IMG/VR virus record: IMGVR_UViG_3300042465_002491
Span: 1-21,945 of that record
DNA from: a virus
Length of the DNA: 21,945 nt
Strand: one strand, 5' to 3'
The notes beneath the pieces are model-generated. The model was given only the letters and a program-made list of their open reading frames with translations. It searched no databases and was not told where the DNA came from. The position numbers and the translations under genes are program-made. Shown piece after piece: positions 1-8,800 of the stretch; position 1 is the first letter of the stretch, and each line of letters starts with the position of its first letter.

Positions 1-4
1 ACGG

Positions 5-37
5 AAAACGCCCTAGCAGCATTTAACTACTAGGGCG
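5..37 (-). terminator. Rho-independent terminator of the late operon
   Basis: On the minus strand an 11-bp stem (positions 37-27 with 19-9; CGCCCTAG with CTAGGGCG, then one T.G wobble, A-T and G-C) closes a 7-nt loop and is followed directly by TTTT at 8-5. It lies 37 nt after the stop of the last late gene, where the end of the structural transcript is expected. The mirror orientation has no T-run after the stem. Confidence 0.85.
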
Positions 38-73
38 CGTTACCATGACAAACCCCAAATCAACGTGACAGCG

Positions 74-286
74 TTACTTGGACGAACTCATACTAACGAA
101 TTGTAGAATCTCGTCAAGTGTAGAAATCGAACCTGCCAATTTCATTACTTCGTTCGGGTTTTCTGCCTGTCTCAGATTGGCGATGAAGACTTCACGCTCA
201 TCCTCTAGAAAGCTCAAGAATACCTTGAACTCCTCGTTGTTTACTAGGATAGAGACTGCTTCTGGTAGTGTTGGTACTGGTATCAT
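74..286 (-). CDS. Small conserved-type phage protein downstream of portal (unknown function)
   Basis: This is a 70-residue acidic, helix-rich protein, and the last gene of the late operon. It starts 4 nt after the portal stop and is followed by the terminator at 5-37. It has no signal peptide, membrane segment or catalytic motif. The C-terminal half (LAGSISTLDEILQFV) has the look of the small helical proteins often found directly after portal genes in podovirus-like phages, where their role is unknown. Assignment as a real gene rests on position, tight spacing and fit with the operon; no function is proposed. Confidence 0.7.
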   Translation of the reverse strand: MIPVPTLPEAVSILVNNEEFKVFLSFLEDEREVFIANLRQAENPNEVMKLAGSISTLDEILQFVSMSSSK

Positions 287-290
287 ATTG

Positions 291-2387
291 TTACTGGTTC
301 ATTCCTTGAGTTTCCATTCCACCCATCTGTGCTGGAGCAGTGCCAATACGCCCGATCTGAGCGTTCTGCATTTGCTGCATTTGGAACTGATATTGCTCTG
401 CGTACTTCTGGAGGCGTTGACCGAATGCTTCGTCCTGCTGCGCTCTATTAGCCACGTCAGGCTGCTGCGCGTATGCTTGAAGCATCTGCATTGCAATCTG
501 TGCGCCATTAGGTTGGGCAGGCATTTCGATACCAGCATAGATCTTAGCTAAGTCATCCGTGACCTGTTTTTGAACCTTTGCGGTAGCTTCCTCGGCAGGC
601 TGGAGAACATAGTCACCAAACACTGGGTCGATAGACATAGCGGCAAATTCAAGGAACTTGTCCATGTCAATACGTCCATTGCGGTCGAACTGCACAAGGC
701 TTCCAATTTGCTTCATGCGTGACTCTGCGTTCTCTGGATCTGCACTGAGCGAATCGAACGAAACACTGAACGAATAGTTCTCGTCTGGTGATCCCTTGGT
801 CATCGTCTGTGGGTTTGGATTACCCGTGACTTGGAAGAAGATCTCATCTGGCCCCATGCGTTGGAATAGCTTCCATGCAAGGCCGAGGACATCCTTGACG
901 TGATCCAGATACTTGTTAACAAAGAACTGCTGGCGAACGCTTGAGATAGGACTGCTCATGTCGAGTCCGACTGCCCTGTCTGCCTGTGCATTCATGGACA
1001 ACTCAATTTCCATAGATCCATTGTCAGATGGAGGGATAGGGCCAAATGCTATCTCACCCAAACGTCTATATGGCACTCTACGTCCCGGCCCCCAGTCAGA
1101 TGGAGGTCTACCAGCGGGGTGCATAATAGGTGGCAGGGTAGCCAAGCTAGCTCTATCAATTCGACTGTCTCTCTCGGTCTTGATCTGCAACTGCGCCCCA
1201 CGAAGGATGTCAGGGAACGTCTGAACTTCATACATTCGCTTTTGATTGTTGCTAAGACGAGTGACGACAAATGGATATTCATCATAGCCATTGAGCAGTT
1301 CATTCTTTGCGTAACCATCCACGTTCGGATTAAACACCGTGCAGTAGATACCCTCAGCACCATCCTCGTCGATCAGACGTTGATATGCGTAGACAACCAT
1401 CACGAGGTCAGTGTCGTTTGAGATAGGCAGGTTGGTATACTTCTTAACCTTCTGTCCATCCAAGTAATACGAATCCTTGCCTCTTAGGTTGTCGATAGCA
1501 TCGTCCACCCATTCCTCATCCCAACCTTCGGTGGTCACTTTCTTCTCAAGCTCCTGAGCGGTCATGAACGTCCTCCAGAAGACGTAAGGTGCTGCCTGTG
1601 GGTCTACGACATACGGGGGAAACAGAACCTCACCATCAGGCGCACAGGAGTGCACGAATGGGCAGTCAATCGACATACGGGGGATAGGGATACTTGCCTT
1701 GCCAGTCTTGCGAATCTCCTTGAGGAACTTGCGAACTCTCTTGGCAGTCATGTGGGGGAACGCTTGGATCACCATGTCAATCAGCATAGCATCATCCGTG
1801 GCGTTAATGATCAACTCTGCCATGTCAGGGGATGCCTGTGCTAGCTCATCGATTGATACGTCCTGCAAGAACGTGCGCTTCTCGCGCTTCCATCCAACAT
1901 AGCTGACCATGATGCCCTTCTCAAGCAGGTAGTTGGCTCCCAGTTCCATCTGATTCTTGAAGTCAGGGATGTAGCTTGATTTCATCCATTTAAGGAATGA
2001 GGAGACCAGTGCCGCCCGTGGAATAGACGTAGTGCTTGTTGGGAATGCCTTGATATGACTTCTGGTTAATGCTTGATCTAGGATAGATACGAACGCATCG
2101 ATTCTCTCACCAATGACATTGACCTCCATGTCTGAAGCGCCATCCCAAGGAAACGCATTTGATCCATTCTTACGAAGGTCTTGGGTCTTTCCATCCCAGA
2201 TGTTTCTGCGGTCATCGTAGCTCCGTCTGCAAACCTCAAAGTATTCATCGAGCTGCAATAAACAATTGTCGTAGGCATTTCGTAGTGATGGGACATCAGG
2301 CTCAGTGGATGCATAGATGAGCGATTCACCCTCCATGATTTCCTCGTTGCTTGATTCTGACATTTCTTCTTCTTCTGATGATTTCAT
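291..2387 (-). CDS. Portal protein
   Basis: This 698-residue protein is the probable portal, the dodecameric ring at the unique capsid vertex through which DNA is packaged and ejected. It has the N-terminal FPWDGASD motif (about residues 78-85) that is typical of large phage portals, a long alpha/beta middle, and a Q/M-rich C-terminal tail (about 630-698) like the barrel tail of podovirus portals. Its length matches P22/T7-class portals. The start ATG overlaps the stop of the preceding gene (ATGA), which suggests translational coupling. The gene follows TerL by one small gene, so packaging motor and portal are co-expressed. The portal call is from family resemblance, not from a single catalytic motif. 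Confidence 0.88.
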   Translation of the reverse strand: MKSSEEEEMSESSNEEIMEGESLIYASTEPDVPSLRNAYDNCLLQLDEYFEVCRRSYDDRRNIWDGKTQDLRKNGSNAFPWDGASDMEVNVIGERIDAFVSILDQALTRSHIKAFPTSTTSIPRAALVSSFLKWMKSSYIPDFKNQMELGANYLLEKGIMVSYVGWKREKRTFLQDVSIDELAQASPDMAELIINATDDAMLIDMVIQAFPHMTAKRVRKFLKEIRKTGKASIPIPRMSIDCPFVHSCAPDGEVLFPPYVVDPQAAPYVFWRTFMTAQELEKKVTTEGWDEEWVDDAIDNLRGKDSYYLDGQKVKKYTNLPISNDTDLVMVVYAYQRLIDEDGAEGIYCTVFNPNVDGYAKNELLNGYDEYPFVVTRLSNNQKRMYEVQTFPDILRGAQLQIKTERDSRIDRASLATLPPIMHPAGRPPSDWGPGRRVPYRRLGEIAFGPIPPSDNGSMEIELSMNAQADRAVGLDMSSPISSVRQQFFVNKYLDHVKDVLGLAWKLFQRMGPDEIFFQVTGNPNPQTMTKGSPDENYSFSVSFDSLSADPENAESRMKQIGSLVQFDRNGRIDMDKFLEFAAMSIDPVFGDYVLQPAEEATAKVQKQVTDDLAKIYAGIEMPAQPNGAQIAMQMLQAYAQQPDVANRAQQDEAFGQRLQKYAEQYQFQMQQMQNAQIGRIGTAPAQMGGMETQGMNQ

Positions 2388-2761
2388 AGGTTATAGCTGT
2401 AGTAAAATTCTCCGTTCTCTTCTCTGACCGATACCGTGACCGTTTTCTTGACGATGCGTTGGGAATCCTTTTGTGAGCATTCAATCGGGATGCGTGTGCC
2501 GTCAAGATCGCCATAGACAAACCTTGGGTTCTGTGCTGGGCCTACGATGAACACTTCGATCTCAGTCTTGCTAGCCACAGGCTCGGCAAGGTGCTTCTTG
2601 AACATCCACATCGCATGGTCAGTCCAATAGATCGTCGCTCCGTTCTTATCCCAGTGAACGCCCTTGATTAGGAACTCATCACGAAATGCTTTTGCCTCGG
2701 CTGGTTTTACTTCCAACTTCTCGACAATGTCTCCTTGCTTCCAGCAGTTAATATCCACCAT
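2384..2761 (-). CDS. Hypothetical protein between terminase and portal
   Basis: This 125-residue protein is of unknown function. The start overlaps the last 14 nt of the large terminase gene in another frame and is preceded by AAGGA at very close spacing. The stop overlaps the portal start (ATGA). The N-terminus (residues 1-35) is predicted helical and charged, and the rest looks beta-rich with a YW/W-containing core. There is no membrane segment or signal peptide. Its place between TerL and portal suggests a head-assembly or packaging accessory role, but nothing in the sequence proves that. Confidence 0.75.
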   Translation of the reverse strand: MVDINCWKQGDIVEKLEVKPAEAKAFRDEFLIKGVHWDKNGATIYWTDHAMWMFKKHLAEPVASKTEIEVFIVGPAQNPRFVYGDLDGTRIPIECSQKDSQRIVKKTVTVSVREENGEFYYSYNL

Positions 2762-5276
2762 TTCCTTGTTTTGTTATTTGTGATTTTGTAGCGTCAACGT
2801 GATCCAAGTCAGCAATGGCAGCATAACGCAGAACGTCAATAGGATCTTTCCATGCTTCTTTAAGTCCTTGATCTCCAGTGTATTCAGCAAGTGCGCGAAT
2901 GATATTCTCACAGTCTTGCGAGATGTAAAAGTGCGGGCGGTTTACTGAATCCAATGGCTTGCTGGTATCGTAGCTCATCTTACTGATCAACGCCTGTAGT
3001 CCTTCTTCAATATCAAGACCAGATGCTGGATTGCAGATGATTTCCATCTCAGCTAAGTCTTCGATAATCGAGGAAGCACCATCAGATGCTTGATACCTAG
3101 CAGCACCTAGCCTAGAGTCGATCAATCTGTCAAATATCTCTTCACCCTCTTCGTAGTTTTGAATCAGTTCGACGTAATCACGGATGCCATAGCCAAGACC
3201 CTTTGCCGCTTCACCAGCGACCCACTTGCCGCTCTTCCACTCAGCCCAGTCACCAACATCCACGCTAGGCCACTCCCGATAGACGTAGTATGTTCCAGTC
3301 TCGTCAACCGCAACCCAGCACATGAACCAGTTCTTTGCACCAGCAGGGTCAATAATCTGATACCGTGTGATGTTCTCCGTAGGAATCTTGTCGTTGGAAA
3401 TGACGTTGACCGCAGTGTTGAACTTAGGGAATTTGGTCGCCTGAGACTTCACAGGGACTCCGTAAGCACGAATGAGGATCTCCTCCCGTGTCCTGCCTTC
3501 AAGAGCCTCCTTGATACGCTCATAGCCTCCAAATGGGTTATCCTGAGAGTGGAAGTAGTGGATGCTGGCATTGCGCTTCTTTGACCTCTGGATGTATGGC
3601 ACAAGCTCACCCTTGAGCAGTTCCGCAGGTCTAGATTCCACGATGGATGCCCCGTCAAGATACTCTTTAATGACCTCAGTCCAACCGTCGATAGGAGTAA
3701 ACGTGACCAACATCTTGGCATCTCTCGTAGCTAATCGAAACCTGAGCGTATTGATCAATTCTGGGCCTAGCAAGTATTCGTCGAGCCATACGCCGATATT
3801 GTGCCACACGGGTGATCTGCTTCCAAGTTCTGCACCTTCCAGAATGGTTGGGTTATTCTGATACTGAGAATACGTTTTGAAAATAATCTGGGAACCGTTA
3901 GGAAGGATCAAACTGCCGTCAGTAAATCCGTTCTTTTTCGTGTAGCTGATGTAAGCACCCGCAGATGTTTGCTTGGTCTTTAGTTCCGCTGGTAGCCAAT
4001 CATACACGGCACTCTGTTGCTGACGGATAGATACCTCGGACGTTTGAGCAAAACAAAAGATCTCAGAGTTTGGGTTTTCTACTGCCGCACGGACAATGGA
4101 GAATGCCCCCCACTGGGTTTTGCCCGAGTTTTTCTGCAAGATGTTTCCAATGAAGTAGTTACCAGTTTCAGGAACTTCAATATCCCAAATCTCGCTTACT
4201 TGTTTATCATTAACCTTGACAACAATCGTTTCTTTGGGTTGAATGAGCGCACATGAGAACAATCTTAGAACACATTGTATCGGGCGACGAGCTAAAGGAA
4301 CTGATCGCACAAGGCAAAACACTGCAAGAAATTTCCGACCTAGTACTTGAAAGATGCGGGCAGCGGTGGTCAACGGCTGGGGTTTCAAAGCTCTGTAAGA
4401 AACATAAGATTCCAATGCCTCGGAGTGGTCCTCGTAGCGGATCTCTTCATAAGGGTTGGAAAGGTGGGAGGACCCTGAATAAGGACGGCTATGTAGAGAT
4501 CTACTCTCTTGGTCACCCGAATGCAAAGAAACACACCCATTATATTCTGGAGCATCGTCTGGTGATGGAGGAACAGTTGGGTCGGTTCTTACTAAAGACG
4601 GAAGTTGTCCATCACAAAAACGGCGTGAAGACTGACAATCGTCCAGAGAATCTAGAAGTCTTTGAATCCAACGCAAAGCATTTAGCCGTAACCTTGAAAG
4701 GGCAGGTCCCACAATGGAGTGAGGAAGGAAAAAAGAGAATGCGTGATGGCCAGAAGAACAAGAATCCAATGACTCTTTCTCCAGAACTGAGACTACGCCG
4801 CCAATGCCTATGTCTTTTACGGAACGCCATCCAAAAGGAGTTGAAACTTGGTGCTCCGCCGAACACTGAAACGAGTCACCGTTTCCTAGAAGGACTTGGT
4901 ATGTCTTGGCAACAGTCTTTACAAATGGTCGTAGAGCACGGCATTGAATCTGTTTTTCCCCGTCCCAAGCTAGCACATGAAACTCAGAAGTAATTTCTGA
5001 AACAGGGGTGCTTTTCTTAGCAACTGGATCATAGATCTCCTGTTCTGGTGCTAAGCAACGGTTGCCTCCAAGTGCCACAATCTCAGTGACTTCCGACAAT
5101 TGTTCTTCAGCCTTGCTCCAGTGAGGTAGACGGAATCCGTAGCGGAATGGATCTTTTTCAGCGTTCTCAATCGCCTCGTGATAGATCTGGTGAAGGTGAA
5201 CCAAATCCTCTGGTTCCATCTCTGCAATCTCATCCTCGGAGGGAGGAGTCAGAATCTGGTGGGAACGCCACTTCAT
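2748..5276 (-). CDS. terL: Terminase large subunit interrupted by an intein
   Basis: This 842-residue precursor is the ATP-driven DNA packaging motor and headful nuclease. After removal of residues 74-383 (intein) it would be 532 residues, normal for TerL. The spliced Walker A reads GGNR/SGKT. Walker B is VWLDE, followed by the coupling motif LVTFTP. The C-terminal RNase H-like nuclease has acidic residues in IIDPAG, RLIDSR and PIDVLRYAA. The start overlaps the TerS stop (ATGA), so the two subunits are coupled. No working motor can form before splicing because the P-loop itself is split. An antisense HNH gene lies within the intein-coding part. The TerL assignment is very secure. Confidence 0.95.
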   Translation of the reverse strand: MKWRSHQILTPPSEDEIAEMEPEDLVHLHQIYHEAIENAEKDPFRYGFRLPHWSKAEEQLSEVTEIVALGGNRCLAPEQEIYDPVAKKSTPVSEITSEFHVLAWDGEKQIQCRALRPFVKTVAKTYQVLLGNGDSFQCSAEHQVSTPFGWRSVKDIGIGGVVSVLEKESLDSCSSGHHAFSFFLPHSIVGPALSRLRLNALRWIQRLLDSLDDCQSSRRFCDGQLPSLVRTDPTVPPSPDDAPEYNGCVSLHSGDQESRSLHSRPYSGSSHLSNPYEEIRYEDHSEALESYVSYRALKPQPLTTAARIFQVLGRKFLAVFCLVRSVPLARRPIQCVLRLFSCALIQPKETIVVKVNDKQVSEIWDIEVPETGNYFIGNILQKNSGKTQWGAFSIVRAAVENPNSEIFCFAQTSEVSIRQQQSAVYDWLPAELKTKQTSAGAYISYTKKNGFTDGSLILPNGSQIIFKTYSQYQNNPTILEGAELGSRSPVWHNIGVWLDEYLLGPELINTLRFRLATRDAKMLVTFTPIDGWTEVIKEYLDGASIVESRPAELLKGELVPYIQRSKKRNASIHYFHSQDNPFGGYERIKEALEGRTREEILIRAYGVPVKSQATKFPKFNTAVNVISNDKIPTENITRYQIIDPAGAKNWFMCWVAVDETGTYYVYREWPSVDVGDWAEWKSGKWVAGEAAKGLGYGIRDYVELIQNYEEGEEIFDRLIDSRLGAARYQASDGASSIIEDLAEMEIICNPASGLDIEEGLQALISKMSYDTSKPLDSVNRPHFYISQDCENIIRALAEYTGDQGLKEAWKDPIDVLRYAAIADLDHVDATKSQITKQGNGGY
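4216..4244 (+). promoter_or_regulatory. Sigma70-like promoter for the antisense HNH gene
   Basis: A perfect TTGACA (4216-4221), a 17-nt spacer and TTGAAT (4239-4244, 4 of 6 matches to TATAAT) lie just before the HNH start at 4253. Transcription would begin near the ATG and give a leaderless or almost leaderless mRNA. The element is inside sequence that codes, on the other strand, for the intein C-terminal splicing block. The -10 match is weak, so this is a proposal only. Confidence 0.45.
4253..4993 (+). CDS. HNH homing endonuclease encoded antisense inside the intein
   Basis: This 246-residue protein is probably the DNA endonuclease that would spread the intein by cutting intein-free terL genes. 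Residues about 12-54 look like a helix-turn-helix segment. Residues about 73-137 form an HNH domain: EHRLVMEEQLGR (100-111), VVHHKNG (118-124) and DNRPENLEVF (128-137), with H120/H121, N129 and N133 as likely active-site residues. A basic tail (150-180) follows. Residues about 174-246 lie antisense to the intein's N-terminal splicing blocks. The frames are offset so that the wobble base of the intein codon faces position 2 of the HNH codon. The gene is intact from ATG to TAA, which argues that it is active. Confidence 0.88.
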   Translation: MRTILEHIVSGDELKELIAQGKTLQEISDLVLERCGQRWSTAGVSKLCKKHKIPMPRSGPRSGSLHKGWKGGRTLNKDGYVEIYSLGHPNAKKHTHYILEHRLVMEEQLGRFLLKTEVVHHKNGVKTDNRPENLEVFESNAKHLAVTLKGQVPQWSEEGKKRMRDGQKNKNPMTLSPELRLRRQCLCLLRNAIQKELKLGAPPNTETSHRFLEGLGMSWQQSLQMVVEHGIESVFPRPKLAHETQK

Positions 5277-5809
5277 GGTACGTCGATGATGACAGTTGAT
5301 GCCCGTGATGCGATCTTCGCCTTAGCCTGTGCAATCATAATGGCTGCATCCTCGATAGATGCTCCCTTGCGATGCTCAATCACCACACCAGCCATACCAG
5401 CGAGCTGCGTAGCCTTATCAGTCATAATGCCGACCGTTAACGCCAGTCTGTCAGGGGAGATGTTCTTCAGTTGATCTGGATCATCGGCAAGTTGTTCTGC
5501 TTTCTGGAATAGCAAGTCAGTGTATTCCTCCGCAGCAATTGCGTATTTACGCGAAAAGTCTTTGCGCTTAGTTTCGAGAGTGTCCTCATGCCTCCATTCA
5601 AGCTCCCTGACGGTCTTCCTATCGATCCCAGTCTCTCTGGCTATAGCAGAGTAGCTTTTGCCCTGTGCAAGCCCCCAGAGAGCCTTTGCGGCCCCTTGTG
5701 GGTTCCAGTATTCAACTCGCTTGCGATCACCATGAGCCTTAGCCCTGTCCAATACTTCTTGGAACCATTCATTGCTTGATGGATCAGCGAGCTTTTCAAT
5801 ATTCGGCAT
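5273..5809 (-). CDS. terS: Terminase small subunit-like protein
   Basis: This 178-residue protein lies directly upstream of TerL, and its stop overlaps the TerL start (ATGA). A helix-turn-helix is visible at about residues 50-78 (KSYSAIARETGIDRKTVREL), as in small terminases that recognise the packaging site. The rest is helical, fitting the oligomerisation core. The C-terminal AIMIAQAKAKIASR segment is a further helix. The call rests on the helix-turn-helix, the size and the position, since TerS sequences diverge widely. Its role would be to bind phage DNA and load the TerL motor. Confidence 0.82.
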   Translation of the reverse strand: MPNIEKLADPSSNEWFQEVLDRAKAHGDRKRVEYWNPQGAAKALWGLAQGKSYSAIARETGIDRKTVRELEWRHEDTLETKRKDFSRKYAIAAEEYTDLLFQKAEQLADDPDQLKNISPDRLALTVGIMTDKATQLAGMAGVVIEHRKGASIEDAAIMIAQAKAKIASRASTVIIDVP

Positions 5810-5863
5810 AGGATGGTTATGAATAGAAAAATCAAACAGATCAACATAAATCTTTGCAAGCCA

Positions 5864-8800
5864 TTATTTAGGCTGAGACGGGATATTTGCTCTCATTCTG
5901 TTTGCATAACTAGCATCTTCCTGAGATCTCCCATACAAAAAGTCGTTAATGTTTTGTTTGAAATCAGGGTCATTTCTTCCAGCATGAGCAAGTGCAGTAA
6001 TTCCAATACGTCCAGAAATAGCAGTATTATAGAAGTTCTTGAAGTTTTTTGTGGTTTGCTCTGGGCCAACGTCTTTAGCCATAGTCTTCCAGAACGGAAC
6101 AAGAATATTCAATCCATGAGCACCAGACATAAATCTATCACGTCCCCATCCAAGAATATTCCCAACACCGAAAAGCTTTAGCCTGTCCTCACTTAGCGAT
6201 GCCTTCACGGCTGGGTCAGAAAGGTTTTGTAATGGAATGTGATTAACATCAGCCATAGTCGCAGCAGCTTTGAATGTGTCAAAGAATTCCTTGCCCATCA
6301 CAGTCTTAATCCTACCCTCAATGATCTTTCCGTCTGCGCCTTCAAGCATTTTCAAGAACTTTCCTCCATTGAAAATCGTTTTGCCACCAGTAGCTGTAGT
6401 GGTTGACGGAAGATCTCTCATCAACTGAGCCACAAAGTCACCTTGCAACGATGCTTTTTGAGCTGCTGGCATTCTTTTCATCACGCTAGCGACATCCGAC
6501 ACCTTGGCGTTATACATCGCCTTTGCAAAGTTATCACCATCGAGCGCATCAAAGTCTCCAGATTTAGCGATCTTGATCAATTCATTGTTGGCGAAGTCCT
6601 CTTGCTCCTGCTTGGCCATTGATGATTTAATAATTCGCTCTTTAATTTGCAGTTTTTCAGCATCGTTTAACGATAAGAACAAGTCATCAACATCCTCTGC
6701 TTTGATATTTGACATATTTAGTTTTTTATCAGCAAATGATTTCTGAAGATCTTTCATCTTTTCGACCATGTTGTTACCAAGCAATGGATTGGTTTTCCCT
6801 GTTGGATCAACCCCCCACAACGTATTAACAATCTTCTCATCAAAATCAAGAGATTCAGGTTTGGTGGCGGCATTAGTAACAAGCCCGATTTTAGTAAGGT
6901 ACGCCTTCTTCAAGCTTTCTCTTACTTGCTGGCCTGCTGCTGGATCTGTCGCTGAAGCCAAGTCTATTACATCCCTGATATGCTGAGGATCTGCGAGTGT
7001 GCTATCGACTACCGTTGTGGCAGTCATGGTTGGTTCTCCAAGTTTCGTCTTGAGGATTTTAGCATTTAGACCACGGCTACCAGCCAAGGCTTGATCGTAT
7101 GCGGCTGTTGCGCTATCCCATTGTTCGGCAATACCTTCTTCAGCATATTTAGCCCTCTGAACATTTCTCAGGTTGGAAGAAGCACCTTCAGCCACTACCA
7201 GTGGAGTGCTACCAGTTGCGAATGAACCGCCTTCTGGGATGCTCTCCTTAGCCATCTTGATCACATCGTCAACTTCCGAAGCGGACAGGACTGCACCGCT
7301 CTCTGAGAGTTTGCGTATTTGCTCTTGAACTTCTGGGGTTTTAATAATAGTTGGGTCATCTCTCAGTCTAATTGCCTCAAGGGCATCACCTTGTTTGGCT
7401 TTGTACTCTTCGACCAATCTGTCGATACCAGTATTCTTAAATTGCTTAGAGTTCATTTTCGCCCCTTCTTCCAGATGTCTCGCGACTTCGGCTGGGGTCA
7501 TAGTCAAACCTTCCGCTTTGACGTAAAAGTCACCATATGCACTATCTTTGATTTGCTTGAGCTGTGTTCGCGCGGTCTCCAGTTGACCCCTGATTCCAGT
7601 TCCGATCATCTCTCTATCAGCAGATTCTACCGATGTATCCATCAACCTTTTGTTCAAAACGCTTTTGACCACATTTCCAGCGTCAACATTGGACTTTGCG
7701 ACAAGATCTGCAAGATTATCAGATTCCGTTTTCAATACATCCATAGCCGATCCGTACACATTGGTGGGCACTCCAGTAATTGACTCCTTAAATGTACTCA
7801 AGGCATCAACTGTTTTTTGTGCCGCTCTTGTTGGGCCAGTGCCAATCCATGCATCTTCCATTCTACCCATCAATTGCTTCTGCTTCTGCAACGGTCTAGC
7901 CCCAAACAGATAGGATATTGGAGCAGTAGTCTCAATGCCCTTCTCCTTAAGAATTGTTCTTGCCTCATCAACCTTCTTGGCTAGTTCATTTTTGAGAGGC
8001 TCCCCAATACGTTTTGCCAATGGCTGAATCAACAATCTGGATGCCTGATCAATTGCCATACCTGTCAGCGCCTCACCAGTTCTAGACATTGCCGCATCTC
8101 CAAGTTTTGGATCAAGGCCCAAAGCCTTTCTTGCAAATACATCTTGCACAAAGCCAGCTCCAGACTGAGCAACGTTCGCCACAACAGATGGATTTTTCAA
8201 GCCAAGTCTTGCTGCTGCTACTGTAGCTACAACTCCAACTGCTGTAGGAATAGCTGTGCCAATAATGTCGGCAGTAAAGTCCTTTACGGAAGTTCCAAGC
8301 TCGTCAGCCAATAACCATCCTCCATCCTGTTTTTTAAGCGCGTATGCTGGAGTACCAGTGATATTGATTTGCTCAACACCATTTGGGAATCTCTCTTTTA
8401 GGTATTGCAACTTCTCTTCTGGATTCTGAAGAAATGATAGGTTTTTTCTGTTTTTCCCGTCAAGACCAGTAGCAACATCGACCTTGTCAAGAGAGGCATC
8501 CAGTACTCTAGCCAAATGACTGTGAATCTCACTATTGGTGGTGGGAGGATCGCTAGACATCGAAGCATAAGTCTTTAATTGCTCCTCATTTGCATTAGCT
8601 AATCCTCCAATTTCATCAAGATATTCGGATCTTTTTTTCCCAGCCATTCTTCTTTCCGACGCAAGGAAGTTAAGCGAGTCTTTTTTGTCCTTGTCTTTTG
8701 CGTCAAGAAGTTGTGCCTCAGTAGCGGTGAAGATGTTGTTTAGGGAGTCAAGATCACCTGTGATCTCATTTACCAACTCAGCATTATTGCTCAGCTTAGC

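Larger units (their letters stand above)
4128..5057 (-). other. Intein in TerL (residues 74-383), inserted in the Walker A loop
   Basis: The 310-residue insertion begins with Cys (C74 in CLAPEQEIYD) directly after GGNR and ends with Asn (N383 in NYFIGNILQKN) directly before Ser of SGKT. These are the nucleophile, cyclising Asn and +1 Ser expected for class 1 splicing. Block B is CSAEHQVST with His142 and block F is IWDIEVPETGNYF. The penultimate residue is Lys instead of the usual His. Splicing blocks fill about residues 74-165 and 347-383. The roughly 180 residues between are Ser/Arg/Cys/Pro-rich and match no endonuclease in this frame, because they are the reverse complement of an HNH gene. 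Borders follow from the restored P-loop and are exact to the residue if splicing occurs. Confidence 0.9.

Noticed and set aside
78-551. Plus-strand 157-codon frame opposite the portal gene
   Set aside because: Leu/Ser/Cys-rich antisense shadow with no motif or leader; unlike the HNH case, no recognisable domain.
4612-4866. Third open frame (minus strand, 84 codons) through the HNH/intein overlap
   Set aside because: It overlaps both better-supported frames and its product has no motif; it is a shadow.
5641-5859. Minus-strand frame beginning with a hydrophobic stretch (MLICLIFLFITILC), possible holin
   Set aside because: After the 54-nt gap it runs only as an out-of-frame shadow of TerS, with a TTG start, no positive sign of translation and only one short helix.
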